Positions 1-6,435 of a DNA stretch of 12,077 nt are shown here, one piece after another. The DNA lies in assembly GCA_029880025.1 (NCBI GenBank), contig JAOUPE010000021.1:1-12077 (forward strand), written 5' to 3'. Every line of letters begins with the position of its first letter. The first letter of the stretch is position 1. Below the pieces are notes generated by a model that saw only the letters and a list, made by a program, of their open reading frames with translations, had not been told where the DNA came from and searched no databases. Origin of the DNA: Caldifarciminota bacterium. Its GTDB lineage: Bacteria > Hydrothermota > Tepidihabitantia > Tepidihabitantales > JAOUPE01. Both the position numbers and the translations under genes were made by a program.

Positions 1-3000
1 ATTACCACCCTTAAGCATATAAACATTATTATTATAATACACCAGTCCGGCGCCGTCTTTCGGTTTTTTCTTCTTGCCTTCACGGCTCATAAAAATTTTG
101 TAGTCATAACGGGTTAATTCATGCCAGGAATTGTTCTCAATATCGTATTTGAAGAAATCACCATAGTAGCCTTTCAGAATATAGACAAAGCTATCCCCAT
201 CAAAAGTGAGACAGGAGCCTTTCTTGTAACCAAGTTTGCCACTTGAACCAATGGGTGAACTGGCAACTTGTGTCCAGGTGTTATTTGTAATGTCGTATAA
301 ATAGAATTCATTAGTCTTGGAACCTTTCATCGCAAAGAGATAATCGTTGCCGCCTTTTGTCACCGCCACCAGTCCTGAGCCATATTTTGGTTTTTTCGTG
401 CCTGGTGGTATATTATTAAGTTTGTGCCAACCGATTGTTTGACCAGCACTGGTATCGGCTTGATATTTCCAAAATCCGACCGTGTTATTACCACGCAGTA
501 TATAAACGCACTTGCCATCTTCATAAGCCGCCATTGATGCACCTTTTTTCGGATATTTACCATCACCCGATGCTTTGTCTCCTTTTGGAATTGTTTCAAG
601 CACTGTCCAAATACCAATACCCGTATTTGGTGTGAACGAATAGAAATCGGGTCGATTGGTTGCTTTCAGGAAATAGATTGAACCAGTAGCCTGTAGCCCT
701 GCCATACAGCTTCCAGATTTCGGTCTCTTACCTGAGGGTGCAGCTGGAATTGGTGTCATTGAAAGCCAAATTGAAGGTGGAGGTTGATAACCTCTAACCA
801 CCACGCTTCCAGTTCCTAAGTTGTTACTCGGGTCAACATCACCGGTAAGCTCAGTCGAACAAGAAACCGTATGAGTCCCAACTTGAATCACGGACCAGGT
901 CGGGAAAGTGACATATTGATAAGTGCCGGGTAAATGACCGGTAACATTTGCGGTATCATCATAGAAAGAACCAATCCTCATTCTTACCCGATAAGTCTCA
1001 ATCCGGTTATTGTAATTATAGACCGAACAGGCAGGAGTAATGGCTTGACCAGAATCAATCGTGCCGGCTGGCACAAGAATTCTGGTTACACCAACATCTG
1101 GTCCATTAACCGTGACTGAACCAGAAAGCGTATCATTGCCTGGATTGACATCGCCGATTAAGTAAGTGCTGCAGCGCGTCATAAAGTTACCTGGAGTTGG
1201 TGTCCAGGCTGGGAAATTGACCGTGTCCGGGCCTCCAGCACCAAGAGTCTTGGAACGGGTCTCATTATAAGAAGTGCCGATTCTAAATGTGACATAAAAG
1301 TTTTCGGTATTGGTGCCATAATTCCGGACCTGAGCCTGAGGTGTGATTGGTTGGATTGAGTCAATAGTCCCGGCAGGTATCACAATCTGAGTCACACCAA
1401 CGTCACGTACCCGAACCGTAACCGAACCAGAAATTACATTATTGGTTGGATTGACATCGCCTGCCAGATAAGTGCTGCAACGAGTAGTATGATTACCTCG
1501 AGTCGGTGTCCAGGCTGGGAAATTGACCGTGTCCGGGCCCCCAAGCCCAAGGGTCTTAGACCGTGTCTCATTATAAGAAGTGCCGATTCTAAATGTGACA
1601 TAAAGGGTTTCGGTATTGGTGCCAAAATTCTGGACCTGAGCCTGTGGTATGATTTGCCCGGTCGAATCGATTGTATCAGTTGGAACCATAATCTGGGTTG
1701 CGCCAACATCTCGAACCCGAATCATTACCGAACCCGAAAGGGTATCATTAATTGGGTTAGCATCACCCACCAAATGAGTACTGCAGCGTGTGGTATGATT
1801 GCCCCGAGTCGGTGTCCAGGCTAGGAAATTGACCGTGTCCTGGACTCCAGCGCCAAGGTTCTTAGACCGGGTCTCATTATAAGAAGTGCCAATCTTGAAT
1901 GTAACATTAAAGGTTGCTGGATTGGTGCCGTGATTTTTCACTTGTGCCTGAGGAATGATTGAAGCGGTCGAATCAATTGTGCCGGAAGGCGTGATAATCT
2001 GAGTTACACCAACATCTTTTACTTGGACCGTGACCGAACCGGATAAGGTATCATTAACTCGCCTGATATCGTTGGCTAAATAAGTGCTACAACGAGTCGT
2101 ATAGGTTCCTCGAACCGGTGCCCAGGCCGGAAAGTTCACCGTATCTTCAACCCCAGAACCGAGCGTCTTGGAACGGGTCTGGTTATAAGATGTTCCAATA
2201 ATTCGGAATATGACATTGAAAGTTTCGGTATTAGAACCATAATTTCTTACTCGAACCTGCGGTGTAAATGGACCGGTCGAGTCAATTGTTCCGGAAGGAG
2301 CTAAAATTTGCGTCACTCCAACATCATGGACTTGAACCGTAACTGAGCCGGAAAGAGTGTCATTATTTGGATTGGCGTCACCGGCTAAATAGGTGCTACA
2401 ACGAGTCGTATAGGTTCCTCGAACCGGTGTCCAGGCCGAAAAGTTCACGGTATCTTCAACCCCAGCATTTAAGGTCTTGGCACGAGTCTGATTATATGAA
2501 GTACCGATGATTTTAAATGTGACATTAAAAGTTGCACTGCTGGTACCGTTATTCTTGACCCGGGCTTGGGGTATGATTGGACCGGTCGAATCAATCGTGC
2601 CGGTCGGCACAAGGATTTGGGTTACGCCAACATCGGTAGTCACTAAAACGACCTGGCAACTATCTTCACACGGAATTTTGTTCTTAGCGGTTACGGTCAC
2701 AGACATATAACCAGCCGTTGTTGGGTTGATGGTAAAAGTTGCCTGACCGCTGGCATTGGTTAACCCTCTAGTATAAACCTCATTCCCTTTCCATAAAGCA
2801 ACCAATGCCTGGGAAACCGCTGAACCCTGCGAACTAACGGTGACGGTAAATGACTGACTGCCAGTATTAATTGGGTTGGTGAAAGCTGCGGTCATTGGTT
2901 TCGGATTATCTTTCCACATCATCATGGACGGTTCACCAAGGAGATTGAGTTCATAGTAACACCAGCGCCAAACCTGTTGTGACATTGCAGAATTCCGGTA

Positions 3001-4680
3001 ATACTCTTTTGCTGCCTGATGGCAATGAGCGATTCTAATTGAATCGAGCGTAAACAAGTAATGGTAGAAACGAACATCGAGTAGTTCGGATGGTCCAATC
3101 CAGGGTGGCTGTCCCCAACCGTATCTTGAATTCATCATCACCCCAATTGCACTGCCTCTTGCTTTCATCATCTGTTCGGCTAAACAATCCGAATATTCAA
3201 AATTACCCGAATAACAGGCATTAGAGTTAACAATCGCCAACTTGTTATAATTGGTCTGAGTAGCTGGGTCGGTGTAATAATATTGAGCAACTGAACCGGT
3301 TATCCAGGTGCCAAGGTCATTACCATGGGCAACCAGATGGGCAAAACCAAAACCGCTATTTAAAGAATCCCTGGCCTGCCATCTTAAACTGGTATTTGTT
3401 CCCTGGTCAATGACCCGGTCGGTCCAACCCGAAGGGCTGAGATTGGCGATTGAATCCTGGGACTGGCGATGACTATAACTAGACCATAAAAAAGCCGCAG
3501 GCAATAATAAACGTTTCTGATATAAAGTATCAGGATTCTTGGTATAGGTCATAAATTTTCTAATCATCGTGTCAACTTCAGCCGTGGTTTGAACTGACCA
3601 ACGTGCACCGTACAAATCATAATATAAGTCAACGGTGTCTCGACGCCCAGAAATTAGAAATGTGTCACCAAAGACATTATTTTGATTGCCATCCCAGCTG
3701 TATTGCAAATCGAAATAATACAAGTCACAGGGTATTGAACTATCGGTTTCAGGCGGAATTGAGGAGACCCGAGCATAAACACCACGTTTGGGAATTATCG
3801 AGTTATCGCCGGCAAGCAGCACATATTTTAAGCTATGATTGGTATAATAATCTTTGATAAAGTTTCTTATTTTCTCAGGAAGGTCTCTTCCGGTATAATT
3901 AGAATTAATCCGAGTCGTGCTGATGGTATCGGCTCGAAGTCCAGTTTTTCTTAACCAGTTAACCAAAGGAACGAAGTTTGCCTTCAAGCCGGTGCTGGTG
4001 ATTATGATATAATCGGTATCCGGATTATCGGTCTGATGAAGCGGTGGCGCAAATCGTTCAATCGCTTCTGGATTTATTACCAGATTCTTGACATCTTGCG
4101 AAAACAACGCTTTCTGGGATGGTGTAAGATATTCGGCATGGTAGATTCCTTCTTCATATTCGATTTTCACTTTCATTCTTCGATAAAGGAAGAGACTCCT
4201 CTCTTTCGGGATATAACTTATTGGGTATAAAAATACACCGGCAATTCGAAAACCTGATTTGCAACCACTTCTTATCATCGCTACCCTTTTTTCCGGATAT
4301 TCGGTAGACAAAGCATATACAATCTCATCTGGTTGAACAAACGGTATCGGTTCGATTTGTGAAGTCGGTCTTGGTCTTTGCACCGGATATAACAAATATT
4401 CTCCTGGAATTTGAATTCGGTCATAATCTAAAATAGTGACATTCTTTATCTCAGCCGTGGCTGGAATCAATAATGAAATCGAATAAAAAGGAATTGACGG
4501 TTTACCTTGTTCGGTCGGGTAGACAAAGTGGGCAGGACCTGGCTTGTCTCTCATCGTTACTAAATCATAGCCGTCAACTTTGCGTAGCTTTAAGTCATTT
4601 TTCGAGAAGTAAAAATCTTTTGTGATGCTTGCCCCGAATGATAAGGACGATACCAATAAAATGAGAACAAAGTTTCTCAT
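1..4680 (-). CDS. Secreted gingipain-like C25 cysteine peptidase with CARDB repeats and kelch-like domain (3' end outside window)
   Basis: The frame from ATG 4680 stays open for 1560 codons to the window edge, so the C-terminus is missing. An AAGGAGGGG ribosome binding site (4685-4693) fixes the start. Order of parts: signal peptide (MRNFVLILLVSSLSFGAS, about residues 1-18); pro-region to about 215; C25 peptidase domain about 219-595, with the catalytic pair seen as HLVAHGN (His452) and NSNACYSGNFE (Cys489), ending near LNLLGEPSM; an Ig-like domain about 600-682; six CARDB-like repeats 683-1295; then kelch-like blades from about 1300 with recurring LKG and NNxW motifs. C25 enzymes are exported endopeptidases processed from proforms; the beta domains probably bind cell surface, polymer or partner proteins (inference). 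It has its own promoter and is probably monocistronic. A sorting domain may lie beyond the edge. The peptidase call is strong; substrate is unknown. Confidence 0.92.
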   Translation of the reverse strand, partial: MRNFVLILLVSSLSFGASITKDFYFSKNDLKLRKVDGYDLVTMRDKPGPAHFVYPTEQGKPSIPFYSISLLIPATAEIKNVTILDYDRIQIPGEYLLYPVQRPRPTSQIEPIPFVQPDEIVYALSTEYPEKRVAMIRSGCKSGFRIAGVFLYPISYIPKERSLFLYRRMKVKIEYEEGIYHAEYLTPSQKALFSQDVKNLVINPEAIERFAPPLHQTDNPDTDYIIITSTGLKANFVPLVNWLRKTGLRADTISTTRINSNYTGRDLPEKIRNFIKDYYTNHSLKYVLLAGDNSIIPKRGVYARVSSIPPETDSSIPCDLYYFDLQYSWDGNQNNVFGDTFLISGRRDTVDLYYDLYGARWSVQTTAEVDTMIRKFMTYTKNPDTLYQKRLLLPAAFLWSSYSHRQSQDSIANLSPSGWTDRVIDQGTNTSLRWQARDSLNSGFGFAHLVAHGNDLGTWITGSVAQYYYTDPATQTNYNKLAIVNSNACYSGNFEYSDCLAEQMMKARGSAIGVMMNSRYGWGQPPWIGPSELLDVRFYHYLFTLDSIRIAHCHQAAKEYYRNSAMSQQVWRWCYYELNLLGEPSMMMWKDNPKPMTAAFTNPINTGSQSFTVTVSSQGSAVSQALVALWKGNEVYTRGLTNASGQATFTINPTTAGYMSVTVTAKNKIPCEDSCQVVLVTTDVGVTQILVPTGTIDSTGPIIPQARVKNNGTSSATFNVTFKIIGTSYNQTRAKTLNAGVEDTVNFSAWTPVRGTYTTRCSTYLAGDANPNNDTLSGSVTVQVHDVGVTQILAPSGTIDSTGPFTPQVRVRNYGSNTETFNVIFRIIGTSYNQTRSKTLGSGVEDTVNFPAWAPVRGTYTTRCSTYLANDIRRVNDTLSGSVTVQVKDVGVTQIITPSGTIDSTASIIPQAQVKNHGTNPATFNVTFKIGTSYNETRSKNLGAGVQDTVNFLAWTPTRGNHTTRCSTHLVGDANPINDTLSGSVMIRVRDVGATQIMVPTDTIDSTGQIIPQAQVQNFGTNTETLYVTFRIGTSYNETRSKTLGLGGPDTVNFPAWTPTRGNHTTRCSTYLAGDVNPTNNVISGSVTVRVRDVGVTQIVIPAGTIDSIQPITPQAQVRNYGTNTENFYVTFRIGTSYNETRSKTLGAGGPDTVNFPAWTPTPGNFMTRCSTYLIGDVNPGNDTLSGSVTVNGPDVGVTRILVPAGTIDSGQAITPACSVYNYNNRIETYRVRMRIGSFYDDTANVTGHLPGTYQYVTFPTWSVIQVGTHTVSCSTELTGDVDPSNNLGTGSVVVRGYQPPPSIWLSMTPIPAAPSGKRPKSGSCMAGLQATGSIYFLKATNRPDFYSFTPNTGIGIWTVLETIPKGDKASGDGKYPKKGASMAAYEDGKCVYILRGNNTVGFWKYQADTSAGQTIGWHKLNNIPPGTKKPKYGSGLVAVTKGGNDYLFAMKGSKTNEFYLYDITNNTWTQVASSPIGSSGKLGYKKGSCLTFDGDSFVYILKGYYGDFFKYDIENNSWHELTRYDYKIFMSREGKKKKPKDGAGLVYYNNNVYMLKGGN
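796..2634 (-). repeat. Six tandem CARDB-like repeats coding for beta-sandwich domains
   Basis: Repeat starts, recognised by Asp-Val-Gly-(Val/Ala)-Thr-(Gln/Arg)-Ile, lie at 2634, 2325, 2016, 1710, 1404 and 1098 (reading leftward), giving periods of 309, 309, 306, 306 and 306 nt. Each unit carries GTIDS (DTIDS in one), an 'IPQAxVxNxGTN' strand, a 'GTSYNxTRxKxL' strand, 'DTVNFxAWTP', 'TTRCST' and 'NDTLSGSVTV'; the sixth is the most diverged. This matches the CARDB type of cell-adhesion-related Ig-like module, often found in strings on bacterial and archaeal surface proteins. Nucleotide similarity between neighbours is high, including runs of 35-40 identical bases between units four and five. Confidence 0.88.
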
Positions 4681-4868
4681 AACTCCCCTCCTTGATTAGT
4701 AGTGATTTTTTAAATACCCCGAGTGAAGGTTGGTGTCCGTTGTCTAAGCGGAATAAAAAGTTCGCAACACGATTCTAATGCTTAATAGGCTGAAGCTTAG
4801 CCAATTAAACGAAGAGAAACAAAAGTTTTTTTGGAAAATTGGGACCCCAGAACCTTTCGGGTCTCTCA
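4681..4868 (-). promoter_or_regulatory. 5' leader of the C25 peptidase gene
   Basis: This stretch of about 190 nt between the predicted transcription start near 4868 and the ATG at 4680 contains no gene. At its 5' end (4841-4865) the transcript can pair GACCC with GGGTC around a 10-nt loop. A second small hairpin, GGCT/AGCC, lies at about 4788-4802. The leader ends in a very strong ribosome binding site (4685-4693). No known riboswitch was recognised. The piece between rtcA and the promoter (4903-4975) holds nothing I can name, and no clear rtcA terminator. Confidence 0.4.
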
Positions 4869-4874
4869 TATTTA

Positions 4875-4902
4875 ATTATAATTAATTTTTGATTCTAGTC
4901 AA
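4875..4902 (-). promoter_or_regulatory. Sigma70-like promoter of the C25 peptidase gene
   Basis: Read on the minus strand, TTGACT (4902-4897) and TATAAT (4880-4875) are separated by 16 bases. This is a near-consensus housekeeping promoter pointing at the C25 gene. It sits downstream of rtcA, so the peptidase gene can be transcribed independently of the block before it. Confidence 0.65.
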
Positions 4903-4975
4903 GGGTTTTATTGAAACTGAGCTTATAATATTTGGATTGTGATTATAGAATTGATACTAAAGGTTTTTTATCGAG

Positions 4976-6055
4976 TTATCGTTCTACCGTTATTAAATTT
5001 TCATTTACCGTTATCTTCAGTTCGGGCAGGAACTGATTTATCACCCAAATATTAGTTAAGAGATGATCAGTGATTTTAGTCGTGGTGAATGAAATGGACG
5101 GTGTCGGTTGAGCACGGCGAGAAGCACAACTTTGCTGGGCAAGGGCTAAAAAGATCAATATCTGGTCGGCGAGATGAGGGTCTAAGGCTCCTTTTTGACT
5201 GAAATAATTACTAAATTCATCAAAGACTTCATCGGCAACTTTTTCGGCCGGTTTACCTCGGGCGCCCAGGGAAGAAAAACCGGCTCTTATATTTTGAAAA
5301 TCTGCCGTCAGAAAAAGGTGGGTCCCAGAACAGGATGCCTTGACCGTTTCACAAGTGCTTTTTATTTCGAGTCCGGAATTTTGAATTTTGAATTTGGCAG
5401 TCAGGTGGTTGTTTTGTCTTTCGGCGATTGATAAAGGCAAGTTTGCTACGCTTGAGACACTTTTTAACTCTTTCAGTTCGCCACGTTCTTTAATGGCAAA
5501 TGGCTCCCTTTGAATTTTGACTTTTGAATTTTGGCTTTTGATTTCTAAAGTTACTTCACCTTCACCAACCGGATAGAAACCGTATCCTTTCAGTTCAGCT
5601 TTCGCCTCGAATCCTAATTTTGCCAATAAAGGCAAAAGGATTTCTTTAAGATAATCGAAAGGAGGGCTGAATGGAACATGGGTGCCCCCTTTTATCGTTA
5701 CTTTGCTTGCTTTATCGGCAAAGAAAAGAATTGGTAAAATGGTCTGGGTGACAAGCGTGACGGCACCGGCACTTCCTCTTTCTTCTGCCACATTGAATTC
5801 ATATTCGCCGCCGCTTATTGTTTTTGGTTCGAAGATTAAACTTAAGGAACCAAAGTTGTTACCGCTCACTTTTGCATCGGTAATTTTTTGAGTGGCATTT
5901 ACACCGGTAAGATGTTGAGCCAAAAGTCCTGGTTTTTTTCTGCCTTTACGAATATTATACATCTCAAATGGCTTATTAAGAATTGCCGAAAGACTTAGGG
6001 CAGTACGTAAAATCTGACCGCCACCTTCACCATAAGAACCGTCGATCTTTATCAT
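4976..6055 (-). CDS. rtcA: RNA 3'-terminal phosphate cyclase RtcA
   Basis: The 359-residue product has the usual length for RtcA, which uses ATP to turn an RNA 3'-phosphate into a 2',3'-cyclic phosphate through an enzyme-AMP intermediate in the cytoplasm. Diagnostic features are the N-terminus IDGSYGEGGGQILRTALSLS, the RKGRKKPGL segment, the glycine-rich RGSAGA, the HVPFSPPFDYL stretch and the catalytic motif HLADQ with His294. ATG 6055 is chosen because the family begins exactly at this motif, although no Shine-Dalgarno precedes it. The gene lies 35 nt after the FmdB-type gene and is probably co-transcribed with it. No rtcB or rtcR is in view. Two spots (about residues 173-183 and 222-230) are built from heptanucleotide repeats, and residues 308-322 (SCASRRAQPTPS) look like a loop longer than usual; the catalytic parts are intact. 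Confidence 0.95.
   Translation of the reverse strand: MIKIDGSYGEGGGQILRTALSLSAILNKPFEMYNIRKGRKKPGLLAQHLTGVNATQKITDAKVSGNNFGSLSLIFEPKTISGGEYEFNVAEERGSAGAVTLVTQTILPILFFADKASKVTIKGGTHVPFSPPFDYLKEILLPLLAKLGFEAKAELKGYGFYPVGEGEVTLEIKSQNSKVKIQREPFAIKERGELKELKSVSSVANLPLSIAERQNNHLTAKFKIQNSGLEIKSTCETVKASCSGTHLFLTADFQNIRAGFSSLGARGKPAEKVADEVFDEFSNYFSQKGALDPHLADQILIFLALAQQSCASRRAQPTPSISFTTTKITDHLLTNIWVINQFLPELKITVNENLITVER
5375..5397 (-). repeat. Heptanucleotide tandem repeat inside rtcA (short tract)
   Basis: On the minus strand the tract reads as about three consecutive copies of the heptamer CAAAATT, the first lacking one A. It encodes the KFKIQNS segment around residues 222-228 of RtcA. The same heptamer occurs in a second tract about 115 nt away in the same gene. 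Confidence 0.7.
5508..5541 (-). repeat. Heptanucleotide tandem repeat inside rtcA (long tract)
   Basis: On the minus strand there are four full heptamers and a partial one: CAAAAGC, CAAAATT, CAAAAGT, CAAAATT, CAAAGG. Since three heptamers make 21 nt, the repeat is read as a seven-residue protein period, here SQNSKVKIQ around residues 174-182. It lies in a variable stretch just after the GEGEVTLEI strand, so the frame and the core fold are kept. Confidence 0.75.
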
Positions 6056-6067
6056 ATAAAATATAAA

Positions 6068-6092
6068 AAATCAAAAATAAAAATTTTGATTT
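6068..6092 (-). other. AT-only inverted repeat in the fmdB-rtcA spacer
   Basis: AAATCAAAA and TTTTGATTT flank a 7-nt loop; the repeat overlaps the fmdB-type stop codon and is followed by a T-rich run up to the rtcA start. It could act as a weak terminator or an unstructured, SD-free initiation region, but a stem with almost no GC pairs is a poor terminator. Function not established. Confidence 0.3.
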
Positions 6093-6375
6093 AGTCTTCT
6101 GTCTTTTTTGTTGCTTTGGAGGATTTAGCAGTGGTTTTTTTAGGTTCGGCTTGCTCGGGTCGCCGGACCCGACGAGTATCGGTTGTTTCGGTTTTTTTCT
6201 TGTAGTCGGTAATGTAAAAACCACTGCCCTTAAAAATCAATCCTGAGCCACCCGATATCAGTCTTCGCACCTTGCCTTGGCAAACCGGACAGCTTTTAAC
6301 CGGAGAATCAGTTATCGGTTGGAAAAGCTCAAAGTGATGTCCACACTCGTTACACTGATATTCGTAGGTTGGCAT
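6091..6375 (-). CDS. FmdB-type zinc ribbon protein
   Basis: The 94-residue protein starts MPTYEYQCNECGHHFE, the hallmark of the FmdB family, and holds two CxxC knuckles (Cys8/Cys11 and Cys29/Cys32) that should bind one zinc ion. The following GGSGLIFKGSGFYITDY (residues 42-58) is the conserved end of the family domain. The remaining 36 residues are a low-complexity Lys/Thr/Arg tail. The name comes from a regulator of formamidase in methylotrophs; for most members, including this one, the role is unknown. It follows groEL by 58 nt but a strong hairpin lies between, so it may depend on read-through or an unseen promoter. No Shine-Dalgarno precedes the ATG. It is probably co-transcribed with rtcA. 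Confidence 0.9.
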   Translation of the reverse strand: MPTYEYQCNECGHHFELFQPITDSPVKSCPVCQGKVRRLISGGSGLIFKGSGFYITDYKKKTETTDTRRVRRPEQAEPKKTTAKSSKATKKTED

Positions 6376-6380
6376 AGTTA

Positions 6381-6435
6381 AAAAAGTAGGACTAGGGAGT
6401 GGTTACAAACTCACTGTCCCTAGTCCCTGCTTTTT
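6381..6435 (-). terminator. Rho-independent terminator after groEL (probably bidirectional)
   Basis: GGACTAGGGA (6389-6398) and TCCCTAGTCC (6417-6426) form a perfect 10-bp stem around an 18-nt loop. Outer AAAAAG (6381-6386) and CTTTTT (6430-6435) can pair as well after a small internal loop. On the minus strand the stem is followed by TACTTTTTT, and on the plus strand by CTGCTTTTT, so it could work in both directions. It overlaps the last two bases of the groEL stop codon. Confidence 0.8.

Noticed and set aside
1..800. Type IX secretion sorting domain at the end of the C25 protein
   Set aside because: The visible end is still in kelch-like blades; the true C-terminus lies outside the window, so nothing can be claimed.
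1179..1824. Short open frames on both strands in the repeat region (1179-1364, 1434-1709, 1489-1824)
   Set aside because: They recur with the repeat period and are out-of-frame shadows of the CARDB coding sequence.
796..2634. Regular ~306-309 nt spacing that might suggest a CRISPR or satellite array
   Set aside because: The period is that of a protein domain, a single reading frame runs through all units, and there are no short identical repeats with unique spacers.
3603..4230. Plus-strand open frames at 3603-3857 and 4036-4230
   Set aside because: Both are antisense to the C25 peptidase coding frame, lack ribosome binding sites and have no recognisable protein features.
4976..6055. A complete RNA repair operon (rtcBA with rtcR)
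   Set aside because: Only rtcA is present; neighbours are an FmdB-type gene and the C25 peptidase gene, not rtcB or rtcR.
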